64,000 nucleotides of DNA, taken from contig NZ_QGGH01000021.1 of NCBI RefSeq assembly GCF_003148495.1, forward strand, positions 1 to 64,000. Reading direction: 5' to 3'. The position numbers and the translations under genes are program-made. This stretch comes from Mesorhizobium loti (lineage in GTDB: Bacteria; Pseudomonadota; Alphaproteobacteria; Rhizobiales; Rhizobiaceae). This document shows, piece after piece, positions 9,031 through 18,458 of the stretch. Numbering within the stretch: the first letter of the stretch is position 1; each line of letters starts with the position of its first letter. The notes under the pieces were generated by a model. It did not search any database, was not told the DNA's origin, and saw only the letters and a program-made list of their open reading frames with translations.

Positions 9031-11238
9031 ATGAAACGGACCGACCATTCTGTACGAGGTGATCGCGCCCTGAGCGCCGGCGATGACGACAAGCTTGGTT
9101 TCCGCGAGGTTGCGAAACGAATTGCGGTATCACTTGTCGATCGAGCCTCGGAGGACGGACTGGTTGTGGGTTTGGAGGGGGCTTGGGGCTCCGGCAAATC
9201 CAGCCTGCTCTATCTGGTCGGTGAAGAACTCGAGAATCTGCCACACTCGCGACGGCCGACTGTTATTCATTTCCGGCCCTGGCTGATCGGCAATCGGGAT
9301 GCCTTGATCAGCAGTCTGTTTACTGAGTTGTCCGACCAGCTGGATCAGGCTGCGCTGGCCGCTGGCGATGCAACAAAAATATCGATCAAAAAGGCCAAGG
9401 AGGCCGGCGAAGCCCTTCAAGCGTTCATGTCGGGGTTAAGCAAGGCTGGCGGTTTGGTTGAGTTTGTAGGCGATATCACGGGTGTCGGGCCACTCAAATA
9501 CGCCGGCACAGGCATTAAGGTCGTGGGAGATGCTGTCGCCGGCAAGAAAGCGCCGCCGCAATTAGCGTCTCTCAAAGACAAGCTGGTTAAATCCCTGCGG
9601 GACCTCGGCCATCGCTTCGTGGTGACGATCGATGATATAGATAGATTGGAACCAGCCGAAATCCTTGAAACACTCCGCCTGGTTAAGTCGGTGATCGATC
9701 TCCCGAATATGATCTATCTGCTTTGTTATGACAGCGAGGTGCTTGCCCACAGCGTCCAAGAAGCCGCCAGCGTCCAGGACGGGGGTGCATTTCTGGAGAA
9801 GATTGTTCAGCTGACGGTCATGGTACCTAAGCCGGAAGCGTTTCAGTTGCGCCAGTGGTTTGCCGAGGAACTTCAGCAGATCGCCTCCGTAAAAGACGAT
9901 GACGAACGCGAGCGCCTCCGTCAGGTGATAGATTATGAAGGTGGCCGCCGACTGCGCACCCCTCGATCTGTGGTCAGGACTCTGGATGCAATCCGCTTCT
10001 TTTGGCCTCCCTTGCGTGACATCCATGCCGATCTCGCCGATCTCGTCTGGCTACAACTGATAAAAGACGGAAACCCGTCCCTTTATCGCTGGATTGAAGC
10101 CTATTGTGGATCGGCCGCTGCGCTGTCTCTTGGCACAGCGCGCATCGAAGACGCCGAGAAAAACCTCCAATCAGCCTCGCTGGAAACGGCGGCTGGGAAG
10201 TCTGCGTTCGACGATCACATGTATCGACATGTGTTTGCTTCGCAGCTGCCGGGCCTCACACCCAGTTTTGCAAAGGACGATTCTCCATTCCAACTTTTCG
10301 AAAAAGTTGATGACCGGAAGAGAGACATCGCGATTCGAAAGCGGCGTTTGGCGAGTCCTGATCACTACAGGCTCTATTTTGCCATGGCGAGCCCGTCACA
10401 CGCCCTTACACAAGCCGACTTCGATGCGATGTGGCGAGCGCTGGCATCCGGTCCGGAGGAGGCCTCTGCGTTGCTGCTGGCGCTGCATGCTCAAAAGGCT
10501 ACGGGATTGCTCAGCAAATGCGATCTGATGGTCGAGCGGATCAAGGGCGGGGCTTATGAGATATTGGATGTCCCGCAGTCTCGCAACCTACTCCTGGCCC
10601 TCGGCAACAGCATGGACGAAGCTTTCCGGCTGCGCCCTTTTGATGGATTTGCTTTCAATTCCCTGTGGGACAGGACTCTTCCCCTCATCCGTCTCGTTTC
10701 CACTCGTCTCAAGCCAGCTGTGCGTGATCGTACAACTAACGAGATGTTTGAATCCGGCAGAGCGATTGGCTGGCTCACTTTCGTCTTCAGACGCGAGGTT
10801 TTCGCACACGGGCGGTATGGCGATCAGGATCGTCCCGCCGGCGATTGGCTGCTGGTTAGCGAGCGGCAGCTGGATGCGGCAACGCGCATCATGCTCAAGC
10901 GGTACAAAGCGATGGCCGTCGACGAAATCCTACAATCGCGCAGCCCATTAAGTCTGCTTTACGCTTGGCTTCAGGCGGGTGATGCAAAAGGACCGCGCAG
11001 AAAACTGGCTGCTCACATCAAATCGAATGAAGGGCTGTTACAGGTCCTCAAAGGGCTGACATCTCAGATCAACAGCAGTGATCGAGGAACGTTCGATGTG
11101 TTGAAGAAACAAGACATCGACCCGTTTATGGACTTCGAAGATGTCACAAGGCGGCTGACAATCCTCGCTTCAAAACCAAAATTCAAAAACAGCGCAACTG
11201 AGATGCTAGAGCTCGTCAAAGACGGCGATCGGTACTGA
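9031..11238 (+). CDS. KAP-family P-loop NTPase
   Basis: A 735-residue STAND-like NTPase. Walker A is GAWGSGKSS at residues 50-58, and Walker B is VVTIDDIDRL at 197-206, with the tandem aspartates followed by DRL typical of the KAP family. VIHFRPWLIG at about 78-87 is also a family hallmark. A stretch near 137-170 (GLSKAGGLVEFVGDITG...) is Gly/Val-rich and lies where many KAP proteins carry inserted membrane segments. It is only weakly hydrophobic here. The C-terminal 400 residues are helical and unrecognised, perhaps an effector or sensor region. KAP NTPases are frequent in phage-defence loci. The gene converges with the MBL operon, with a 14-bp gap. Confidence 0.8.
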   Translation: MKRTDHSVRGDRALSAGDDDKLGFREVAKRIAVSLVDRASEDGLVVGLEGAWGSGKSSLLYLVGEELENLPHSRRPTVIHFRPWLIGNRDALISSLFTELSDQLDQAALAAGDATKISIKKAKEAGEALQAFMSGLSKAGGLVEFVGDITGVGPLKYAGTGIKVVGDAVAGKKAPPQLASLKDKLVKSLRDLGHRFVVTIDDIDRLEPAEILETLRLVKSVIDLPNMIYLLCYDSEVLAHSVQEAASVQDGGAFLEKIVQLTVMVPKPEAFQLRQWFAEELQQIASVKDDDERERLRQVIDYEGGRRLRTPRSVVRTLDAIRFFWPPLRDIHADLADLVWLQLIKDGNPSLYRWIEAYCGSAAALSLGTARIEDAEKNLQSASLETAAGKSAFDDHMYRHVFASQLPGLTPSFAKDDSPFQLFEKVDDRKRDIAIRKRRLASPDHYRLYFAMASPSHALTQADFDAMWRALASGPEEASALLLALHAQKATGLLSKCDLMVERIKGGAYEILDVPQSRNLLLALGNSMDEAFRLRPFDGFAFNSLWDRTLPLIRLVSTRLKPAVRDRTTNEMFESGRAIGWLTFVFRREVFAHGRYGDQDRPAGDWLLVSERQLDAATRIMLKRYKAMAVDEILQSRSPLSLLYAWLQAGDAKGPRRKLAAHIKSNEGLLQVLKGLTSQINSSDRGTFDVLKKQDIDPFMDFEDVTRRLTILASKPKFKNSATEMLELVKDGDRY

Positions 11239-11252
11239 GCTACCGTTGCCAC

Positions 11253-12065
11253 CTAAAACACGTCGACGAGGGCTCCCTGCGGACCGGTCTGAATTCGCAC
11301 ACGGCCATCCTTACGAGTGGTAAGCACGCGTCTGCGTTTACCGTTCAGATCGATGCCGCGGCATCGCTCCCGGTACCAACGCTGCGTCTCTTGGGTGGCG
11401 TATTCCTGTCCAGAATCGGATACGACGATAAAATAGGGGAACAGGCCAGTCTCGCGAAATAGGCGATCGCTGCAGCCGTTGCGCCTGCCGTGATGGGAGG
11501 CTATCAGAATATCAACCTGGCCCATCGCTGCCCGAAAACTTTGCCGCTGCAGCAGCCTCTCCCATCCCGCAACTTCCATGTCACCGGGAAAGCAGATGCG
11601 GATGCCGTGGCTCTCGATGATTGACACCAGGCTCAGGTTATTTTCGTCTTCGAAGTCGGAAGGGTAGTTGTTCCAGAAGCATCGAATCCTGAAATCGCCG
11701 TAATCGACATCGCCGCTGAGCGGTCCCGTATAGGTCGTCATCATATTTGCCAGCGTGTCGATGCCCCTGCCAATTCCGCCGATTTTTTTCAATCGGCGAA
11801 GGCTGTGCGCCGACACCGAGGGATTTTTGGTCAAGGTGCGTATGTCGACGACCCGCACCAGATTGTGGAGGTCGCTCGCATGATCCTCGTCAAAATTCGA
11901 TATAATCAGCTTGTCGATATGGCGAATGTTCTTGCCGGGCAGATAGGTGGACGGCCGCCAGTTTGTCGTCGAATTATGACCGGCATCGATTAGGACATGC
12001 CGGCCGGTATCCGTGACAATATGCGAGCACTGCCCGTGCTCAACGTCAAAAATCCTGAGATCCAT
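11253..12065 (-). CDS. MBL-fold hydrolase, ComEC-like, altered metal motif
   Basis: A 270-residue metallo-beta-lactamase-fold protein. The N-terminal strand pattern (DLRIFDVEHGQCSHIVTD, HVLIDAGH) is the MBL start. The metal motif at residues 57-62 reads NFDEDH, where the usual HxHxDH would stand, so the first histidines are replaced by Asn and Asp. Later come GIRICFPGDMEVAG and ASHHGRRNG, a conserved ComEC/Rec2-type histidine block. It acts probably as a soluble hydrolase on nucleotides or phosphodiesters; substrate unknown. Its ATG abuts the stop of the membrane-protein gene upstream, making it the last gene of a three-gene operon. Confidence 0.75.
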   Translation of the reverse strand: MDLRIFDVEHGQCSHIVTDTGRHVLIDAGHNSTTNWRPSTYLPGKNIRHIDKLIISNFDEDHASDLHNLVRVVDIRTLTKNPSVSAHSLRRLKKIGGIGRGIDTLANMMTTYTGPLSGDVDYGDFRIRCFWNNYPSDFEDENNLSLVSIIESHGIRICFPGDMEVAGWERLLQRQSFRAAMGQVDILIASHHGRRNGCSDRLFRETGLFPYFIVVSDSGQEYATQETQRWYRERCRGIDLNGKRRRVLTTRKDGRVRIQTGPQGALVDVF

Positions 12066-12902
12066 CTAGGCCGCCGTCGTCGATGCGTTGGGCAGCATGC
12101 GGCGCAGCCTGATCGTATCGCAGGCGGAAAGTAGCGCGGTCGCGTACTGCACCCCGGCCTCCCAAACCCATTGCCTGGTCACGACAAAGACCCAGATGAT
12201 GATTGCGGCCGCATTGACGGCCATGGCCGAAAGCACGGCCGGCCCGAGCGGCACGAGCGCGCCGATTGCCATGCGCCAGTCGTGCTTCTGCAACAGATTG
12301 AAAAACCCCGGATTGCTGTAGACGATCGCACAGGCCGACGCGGCCAGCGTCAGCCCGCAGATGATGATGCCCACCGGCTTCAGGCCACGCAGGTTGCGGC
12401 GGAAGCCGTATTGCGCATTTTCCCGATGAACCATCGAAAAGTCTTTGCCCCGCGCCATCTCCTTGAGCCAGACAATCGCCGAGTCATAGACCGCGTCAGC
12501 TCCTGACGGATCGACAGCTTCCTGTTCGGCCGTGGGAAACGCCGGCAAGTCCGGCACCGCCGAGCCCAGGAAGCTGAGGTAGCGCTGGCGCGTGTGCTGA
12601 TCGAGATGGCTGTCGCGGTGGCGCAGGATGATGGTCGTCGGCCACCCTCCCCATGCCTTCCGCAGACTCGGCTCAATGCGCCGCCCCTTGGTGCGGGCAT
12701 AGGACCCGAGCGCGTAGAGGAGGCCGCACGAAGTGGCAACCGTCAATAGCGTCGCGCCGATACTGGACAGAAGCAGCCAGGGGAACCAGGCAAAGACCGC
12801 CAGCAGCGGCGGAAAGATCGTCAGTAAGCCCGGAAACAGCCGAGCCTGCCGGCCATAGCCGTCGAACATCTGAGCGATATCGGTGGTCAAGGGGATGGCC
12901 AT
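12066..12902 (-). CDS. Membrane protein of unknown function between two MBL genes
   Basis: A 278-residue protein with four to five hydrophobic segments: two near residues 23-70 (LTIFPPLLAVFAWFPWLLL and ATLLTVATSCGLLYALG), a long polar central domain of about 100 residues, then segments near 175-195 (VGIIICGLTLAASACAIV) and 213-240 (GALVPLGPAVLSAMAVNAA and IIIWVFVV). I recognise no family. The central domain contains RHRDSHLDQHTRQRYLSFLG. It starts 3 bp after the upstream MBL gene stops and ends directly at the next MBL start, so the three products are probably made together and may form a membrane-associated complex. Confidence 0.65.
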   Translation of the reverse strand: MAIPLTTDIAQMFDGYGRQARLFPGLLTIFPPLLAVFAWFPWLLLSSIGATLLTVATSCGLLYALGSYARTKGRRIEPSLRKAWGGWPTTIILRHRDSHLDQHTRQRYLSFLGSAVPDLPAFPTAEQEAVDPSGADAVYDSAIVWLKEMARGKDFSMVHRENAQYGFRRNLRGLKPVGIIICGLTLAASACAIVYSNPGFFNLLQKHDWRMAIGALVPLGPAVLSAMAVNAAAIIIWVFVVTRQWVWEAGVQYATALLSACDTIRLRRMLPNASTTAA

Positions 12903-12905
12903 AGC

Positions 12906-13985
12906 CTATTCCTCATACTCTTCGGGATAGGCAGCCGGCGTCGCGGGGCTCCACCCCTCCCGGGACGGAGCATTCCATGCTGTCCGGAAGCTCACCCCTT
13001 CCGTCATGTGTAGATTGGCGCCGCGATGGATCATTGCGCGCATCACCACCTTGCGAGGATGGTCTTCGTCTTCCTTGGCGGAGCTGATGACCGCGGTGAA
13101 ATGACCCTGTTGAGGCTTGCTGTCCACCGGCTCTCCGAGCATCAAATTCAGCAGTTCTGTCGTTAGGTTGCGTCGGCCGCCATGGTGCGGGACCTGGAAC
13201 CGGTCGACGCCCGGAAGCTGCAGGCCCGCAGAGGGCGCATAGGCGATGACCTCCGCCAGCCCGTCCCGCCCAGTGTCGGCGGTCAGAAGGATCTTCTTAC
13301 CGCACAGGTTTGCATACTGCACGACGCTCATCTCGTTCTCGTTGCTGGTATCCTCCGCAGGGAACGCCTCGGCGCCCCACGCGGCCCGGATGTAGGCCAC
13401 CGCGCTTTTGCCTTTTTCCACCAGCGTGGTCAGGAACCCGTCGAAGGCCGACGTTTCGGTCTTGCCTTCCGGAGTCTTGTCGGAGGTGACCACCAGGTCC
13501 AGGAACCGGTTACGCGTCGGCGCCATCACGCGGAACGCACCGATCGCGGCCCCCTGGAACGCTTCGCGGATCTCGATGCCCTTCCGCTCTGCGATTTCTT
13601 CCAGTGCTGCCAGGTTCGCGTACGCCGAGCGCAGCTTGGAGCGCAGCCGGTCGACGTCATTGTACGTCTCGAACCTGTCGATGATCTCCGCAGCATAGAT
13701 CCAGGGCCGGTTCATCCACAGCACGCCGACATCGAAGTGCTCGAGTATCTCCACGAGGCCGCGGGCGTGGTCACCGTCATTGTGGGTGGCGACGACGTGG
13801 TGGATGAACGTCGGGTTTCCGTAGTGTGCAACGATGTGGTCACGCAACGACTTGCCGGTGTCGACGTAGCCGCCGTCAACGACATGGATATAGGTCGCGC
13901 CGTCCTTCTCGTACCGCAGCGCGATCGCGTCTCCGCTCTTCTTGGTTTCAACGCCAAGAAAATCGATCTCAAAATAGTCTGCCAT
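12906..13985 (-). CDS. MBL-fold hydrolase, first gene of the MBL/membrane/MBL operon
   Basis: The start at 13985 (MADYFEIDFLGV) follows GGGAGGAAA at a workable distance; the upstream in-frame ATG at 14018 has none. The product has about 359 residues. HNDGDHARGL in the first hundred residues is an HxDxDH form of the MBL metal motif, the same deviation as in its operon partner. ILLTADTGRDG and QVPHHGGRRNLT are the later MBL blocks, again ComEC-like. It lacks a signal peptide, so a cytoplasmic enzyme is likely. Two MBL proteins with the same altered motif around one membrane protein is an unusual arrangement. The substrate cannot be read from the sequence. Confidence 0.75.
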   Translation of the reverse strand: MADYFEIDFLGVETKKSGDAIALRYEKDGATYIHVVDGGYVDTGKSLRDHIVAHYGNPTFIHHVVATHNDGDHARGLVEILEHFDVGVLWMNRPWIYAAEIIDRFETYNDVDRLRSKLRSAYANLAALEEIAERKGIEIREAFQGAAIGAFRVMAPTRNRFLDLVVTSDKTPEGKTETSAFDGFLTTLVEKGKSAVAYIRAAWGAEAFPAEDTSNENEMSVVQYANLCGKKILLTADTGRDGLAEVIAYAPSAGLQLPGVDRFQVPHHGGRRNLTTELLNLMLGEPVDSKPQQGHFTAVISSAKEDEDHPRKVVMRAMIHRGANLHMTEGVSFRTAWNAPSREGWSPATPAAYPEEYEE

Positions 13986-14436
13986 TTTTTTTGGTTTCCT
14001 CCCGCCAGTAATTTGCATAATACAAATTTCAACTTCTCCGTCGAAGTGTTGGCGTCAGATGTGAACGCCAATGCTTTCTTACAAGAGAGGAGGCGAAGAA
14101 AATTTACGAAAAAGAAACCAGGTTTGGCGGGTCCTCATATCGGGTCGTGAAGCAAGGGATTTTCCCTCGAATTTATTCGACCAGCCGCGCTCGAAGTCCA
14201 TCGCTGCCGGATCAGCGTATTCCGGCCGAACCTGGCGTCAACCTCATCAATGGCCCATTCACCGCCGACGTCCGTCGCAAGGCGACGTCTGCACCGCGAG
14301 TCTGGCCACTGCACAGCCGGCGTTGTTCGACAGGACGATCACCGATCGACCGCTTAACGACCGCGCAAAGGCATGCTCGCAACTGCGGTACACGTCATCG
14401 AGTGTCTTTCATGGTCTTAACGCCGCAACGCCCCAC
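13986..14436. other. Intergenic region between defence cluster and transfer module
   Basis: About 450 bp between the start of the MBL operon and the end of scpB. It must hold the MBL operon promoter. Only short, unconvincing open frames are present, and I see no repeat or RNA gene. It is the border between the conflict-gene cluster and the conjugation module. Confidence 0.45.
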
Positions 14437-15138
14437 TTACGAGATCTGATCTCCAACGAAATCGTCCTCGCCTTCTCTGTTAGCCAAACCGGCAGGAATA
14501 CCGCCGGCCAGCAGCTTTTCTTTCGACAGCAGCCCTGCGTCCTCCAGCGCCTCGAAATCCGGCAGCTGGCGCAGCGTGTCGAGCCCGAACTGCGACAGGA
14601 ACGTTTTGGTCGTCACATAGGTGTAGGGCGCGCCGGGCTGCGGCGAACGCGGCCCCGAGGCGATGAGCCCCTGCGCGCGCAGGACGCCGATCACGTCGCG
14701 CGACACCTCCTTGCCGAAGAAGCTCGACAGTTCGCCACGGGTGATCGGCTGGAAATAGGCAATGCACATCAGCACGAGCGCCTCCGATTGCGTCAGCTCT
14801 TTTGGCCCCGCGCACGCTGCCGTGCCGAAGGCTGCGCGGATGGCGTCGCCAAAAACCTTTTTGGTCCGGTGCTGCCAGCCGCCGGCGACCGCGACCAGCT
14901 CATAGGGGCGGCCGGCGAGCTCGGCGCGGATGTCGTCGATGATCAGCTCGATATTGCAGTTTTTTCCCACCACCCGCGCGAGGACACTACGTGTCACCGG
15001 TTCGCTGGCCGCAAAAATCACAGCTTCAACGCGGCCCATCCACTCGCGCCAGCGCAGTTCTGGCGGCAGGTGCTCCAGCTCGGTATCCAGCAAAGCTGGC
15101 TGACCGTTTGGCTTGCGGCGGGCAGACGCTTCGCTCAT
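14437..15138 (-). CDS. scpB: ScpB-like (condensin accessory) protein, island copy
   Basis: A 233-residue winged-helix protein matching ScpB: RVEAVIFAASEPVTRSVLARVV at about 35-56, VAVAGGWQHRTKK, the second winged-helix block ELTQSEALVLMCIAYFQPITRGEL, and RDVIGVLRAQGLI with YVTTKTFLSQFGLD. ScpB normally works with ScpA and Smc in chromosome organisation. No scpA or smc is nearby; instead the gene is two bases behind a DUF1403 gene and follows the relaxase, so it is an element-borne paralogue tied to the transfer module. A role in handling the excised circle or the relaxosome is inference. The C-terminus (residues 200-233) is variable. Confidence 0.8.
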   Translation of the reverse strand: MSEASARRKPNGQPALLDTELEHLPPELRWREWMGRVEAVIFAASEPVTRSVLARVVGKNCNIELIIDDIRAELAGRPYELVAVAGGWQHRTKKVFGDAIRAAFGTAACAGPKELTQSEALVLMCIAYFQPITRGELSSFFGKEVSRDVIGVLRAQGLIASGPRSPQPGAPYTYVTTKTFLSQFGLDTLRQLPDFEALEDAGLLSKEKLLAGGIPAGLANREGEDDFVGDQIS

Positions 15139-15140
15139 CG

Positions 15141-16088
15141 CTACAACGCAAACAGCCGAAAGGTGGTGCGGCCGGAGAGCTCGCGCACGGCATCCAATTG
15201 TTGCAGCCGGTCGAACAGGCGCCGCGACGCAAAGCGGGACAGGTTTTTGGTCGTCAGCGAGCCCGAAACGGCGTCTTCATTGAGCAGCAAAAAAATCACG
15301 TCACCGGCGCCCTTGGCGCGCAATTTTGGTGCGATGGCGATGAGTCTTTTGGCACGACGCGACAACTCGGCGGCCAACCGACAAGCGTCGGCGGCGGCCG
15401 CAACGAGCGCGATGCAAACCGCCCGCTCAAAATTCTTGTCCCCGGGTCGGATGCGCTTGCCGCCGGCCTCGCCGCGAAAAGCCGGGCCAAAGGCTTGCGC
15501 CATCAGCAGCGGCAGCGGTCGCGGCCAGCGCAGGCCTTGCGCCAGCACCAGGTCGGCGAGCCACCAGCCCAAAAGCTCGGCATCGGGCCGCATGGCGACG
15601 ACGTGAGCGGCGATCGCCGCGGCGGCGAACGGCGCCGGCCGCCCCGAGCGCGCCAGCTCGTCGATGTGTTCACAAAGCGCAGACAGCGCCTCGACATCCC
15701 AATGGAGGCCAAGCTGGTCGAGTATCTTGTCGAGCCGGTCGGGCGTAGCGGCGGGTGGCTGCCCGGCCAACTGCCGCCAGGCGCCAAAGATGCTGCCGGC
15801 GGGACCGGGATCGGCGCCGGCCGGACGCAGGTGCCAGGCGTCGCGCAAGGCGGCTTCGTCCTCGGCGCGGCCGGCCAGCCGCATGCTGGCGGTGGCACAA
15901 CGAAGCGCCAGCCGCTGCCGCCAGGCTCCGGCCCAGCTGGCTTGCGCGCGGGCGAGCGTGTCGAGCGCGGCCAGGGCGGCGCCGGCCTGGAAGGCGGCGT
16001 CGGCGTCGCTGGGGGCGCCGACGGCGAGCGCCCAGACAGGCACGGCCGGCGGCAGGGCGGGGCTGGTCGCGGGATCGAGGCGAATCAT
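15141..16088 (-). CDS. DUF1403-family protein
   Basis: The start at 16088 (MIRLDPATSP) gives 315 residues. The longer frame from 16184 begins with unlikely sequence. Recognisable DUF1403 features are WALAVGAPSDADAAFQAGAALAALD near the N-terminus, WAGAWRQRLALRCA, LAGRAEDEAALRDAWHLRP and DPGPAGSI. The C-terminus has LAPKLRAKGAGDVIFLLL-like sequence. The protein is Ala/Arg-rich and helical with no membrane segment. DUF1403 genes are known mainly beside scpB and relaxase genes on rhizobial plasmids and ICEs; the function is unknown. The stop is two bases from the scpB start, implying translational coupling. Confidence 0.8.
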   Translation of the reverse strand: MIRLDPATSPALPPAVPVWALAVGAPSDADAAFQAGAALAALDTLARAQASWAGAWRQRLALRCATASMRLAGRAEDEAALRDAWHLRPAGADPGPAGSIFGAWRQLAGQPPAATPDRLDKILDQLGLHWDVEALSALCEHIDELARSGRPAPFAAAAIAAHVVAMRPDAELLGWWLADLVLAQGLRWPRPLPLLMAQAFGPAFRGEAGGKRIRPGDKNFERAVCIALVAAAADACRLAAELSRRAKRLIAIAPKLRAKGAGDVIFLLLNEDAVSGSLTTKNLSRFASRRLFDRLQQLDAVRELSGRTTFRLFAL

Positions 16089-16297
16089 GATGTGGAGGGT
16101 AAAACGCCCGTGCGCTTTGCGCCATGGTTTTTGCACCAAAACGCACAGCCTGTCGGAGCAACAAAACGAACGATAATCTTGCATTATCAGCCGTTTAAAT
16201 CGTCACGATATCCATACCTCTAAGTAAGCCGGCTAACCATGCAGCTCTCGACGGAGCGCGCTTTCTGCTGCGCGGACGAAGATTCCGTGCAGCCATG

Positions 16298-18268
16298 TCA
16301 CGAAACACTCGGCCCGCTCCTCTGCCGCCCGATGGTCCATGAAACCCCCTCCCCGCGCATGATCCCGGACACCTCCTTTCCGATGTACCGATCAAGCACC
16401 GGCCTCCATGGCACGAGCGTGAACTCGCGCGACTTATCGATCACGGCATATTTGCCGCTGGCAAGCTCGACCGATCGGCGCAGCGTGCCTTCTATTCGTT
16501 CTCCAGGCTGCGCTTCGGCATACGAGAGACCGAGCTGATCCGACAGCTGGCCGGCGACACGGTTCAGCTCGCGCTGGCGCAGGATCGAAATCATGTTGGC
16601 ACGATAGACGACCCGGTCCTGTTCTTCGTGCGCGAGGCCTTGCGCGATCAGCCACTGCCGCCGACGGGCATGCGCCTCCCGCACCTCATGCCCGAAGCCT
16701 GAGTTGCGCAACGGCTCCGGTCTCTCGGCAACCAGGTTCCGGTCGAGCCAGGTGGCGCCTTCGAAGCTGACTTGGCGTTCCAGCGGCATTGATGAGAGCT
16801 TCTCGACTATCACAGGCTCGACCCTGGCCCGCAGGCGCTCGTATTCCGCGACACGATCGAGATGATCCGGCGCGATGATCCAGGTGCCATTCGGCTCGCG
16901 CTCCACGCCGCCGGTGGAGCGCCGGATCGCCTCCAGCCGGCGGATATGCGTCTCGGCAAAGCTTTCGGTGGCGAACGCATCATGCTTGAGGTGCATATCG
17001 ACGCTGTAACGGCCGCCGTGTGCGGTAGCGATGTCGGCGATTGTACGGTCGACTTGCCTGGGCTTGGTATCCCTCGACGTGACACGCACGATGCAGCCGT
17101 CGGGCGTCGGTTCTGTCAACTCGCCTTTGCCGATGTCTATCCAATGGCTTTTGCCGTCAACGCCGTCGACGATGAGGTAATGCCGATCGTTGATTTCGTC
17201 GGCGAGCCCGCGCGCGACGAGGCGGCCGACGACCGGTGGGGAGGGCTCTTCACGTCGATCGTGGACAAGGTAATCGGCGGCACTGCGAGCGAGCCCCTTG
17301 CCAGTCAGTTCGCGGTGCATGGTCTTGATGATGTCGCCGCGTTCGCCGGTGCGGCGCAGCGTGGCTTCCAGCTCATCATCCAGGCGCCAGCGGACCGGGT
17401 CGACCTCCTCGGCTAAGCCCATCCGCTCGAGCTTGCGCAGACGGCCTTGATGCAGCGTCTGGCGAAAGGCGTCGCGGCCGTCCGTAGAAACAAGTCGGTC
17501 CTCATCGCGCATGCGCAGCAGCTGCCGGTCGATGCTGGTGAAGCGTTCCTGCTCCATTTCCTGGCGCAAGCGCTGTTCAATCTCGCGGTCGGTGCGGGGA
17601 CCGAGGTCGAGGCTCACCAGTTCGGCCGCCCGTTCGCGGATGCCGCTCGAAATATACTCCCGCGCGATGACGAGGTTTTCGCCGCGATCATCCTTGCCGC
17701 GGACAATGATATGGGTGTGCGGATGGCCGGTGTTGAAATGGTCGACGGCAACCCAGTCGAGCCTGGTGCCGAGATCCTCCTCCATCTGCGCCATGAGCCG
17801 CCGCGTCAGCGGCTTGAGGTCGTCATACTCAATGCCGTCTTCCGGTGCGACGATAAAGCGGAATTGATGCCGGTCGCTATCCGCGCGATCGACGAAGGCC
17901 TTACTGTCGATGCGATCACTGCCGGGGCCATAGAGTTTGCCGGGTTCGCCTTCCCTGGTGACGCCATCGCGCTGGATGTAGCGCAGATGCGCACGCGCCC
18001 CGTCCGCACCCTTGCCGGCCAGCTTCACAATCCGCGCCTTGACCATCACCCGCCGCTGCCGGAAGGCGGCATACCGGTCGCGTGACTTGAGCAGCGCGGC
18101 CGCCGCCCCGCCGCGGCCTGTCCGGCTCCCCGTGAAGCGACCGCCGTGCTGGAGGCGGCCGCCGGCTCGGTTGATCGCTGCCTTGACCTGGCCGGCATAG
18201 CGCTTGCCTGCATTCGAGCCGCGCGAGCCGATCTTGCCGAGCTTCGGCCTGAACTCATCGTCCTGCAT
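16298..18268 (-). CDS. rlxS: RlxS-type relaxase (VirD2-like, DUF3363)
   Basis: A 656-residue relaxase. The N-terminal 70 residues are basic. The relaxase domain follows, with ARAHLRYIQRDGV (candidate nicking tyrosine at about 98) and the metal-binding HUH-like motif DHFNTGHPHTHIIVRG at about 181-196. The C-terminal half (from about 290, LERMGLAEEVDPVRWRLDDELEATLR) is the DUF3363 region. This domain pair is that of RlxS from Mesorhizobium symbiosis ICEs, which nicks oriT to start conjugation. The gene lies downstream of rdfS, traF and the transglycosylase on the same strand, as in ICEMlSym. The frame is intact. Confidence 0.88.
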   Translation of the reverse strand: MQDDEFRPKLGKIGSRGSNAGKRYAGQVKAAINRAGGRLQHGGRFTGSRTGRGGAAAALLKSRDRYAAFRQRRVMVKARIVKLAGKGADGARAHLRYIQRDGVTREGEPGKLYGPGSDRIDSKAFVDRADSDRHQFRFIVAPEDGIEYDDLKPLTRRLMAQMEEDLGTRLDWVAVDHFNTGHPHTHIIVRGKDDRGENLVIAREYISSGIRERAAELVSLDLGPRTDREIEQRLRQEMEQERFTSIDRQLLRMRDEDRLVSTDGRDAFRQTLHQGRLRKLERMGLAEEVDPVRWRLDDELEATLRRTGERGDIIKTMHRELTGKGLARSAADYLVHDRREEPSPPVVGRLVARGLADEINDRHYLIVDGVDGKSHWIDIGKGELTEPTPDGCIVRVTSRDTKPRQVDRTIADIATAHGGRYSVDMHLKHDAFATESFAETHIRRLEAIRRSTGGVEREPNGTWIIAPDHLDRVAEYERLRARVEPVIVEKLSSMPLERQVSFEGATWLDRNLVAERPEPLRNSGFGHEVREAHARRRQWLIAQGLAHEEQDRVVYRANMISILRQRELNRVAGQLSDQLGLSYAEAQPGERIEGTLRRSVELASGKYAVIDKSREFTLVPWRPVLDRYIGKEVSGIMRGEGVSWTIGRQRSGPSVS

Positions 18269-18458
18269 ACCAGCCTCCGGGCAAATTCAAGCGAAACCTG
18301 AGTCTCGCTGGCCCACCCTCCTGGCGCCGCCGGCAGCCTCCGGCAAAAACGATGTGCAGACAAAGGCCTCGCCGCCTCATGGAGGCGGTGCCTTTATCTT
18401 GCCTTACGCGCCCCTCGCCTTAAGCGTCCCCGGCCCCTCCCGGATGCCCTCAACAACG

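Noticed and set aside
14071..16223. Long plus-strand open frames opposite scpB and DUF1403
   Set aside because: They are GC-driven shadows of the minus-strand genes, with Arg/Ala/Gly-rich low-quality translations.
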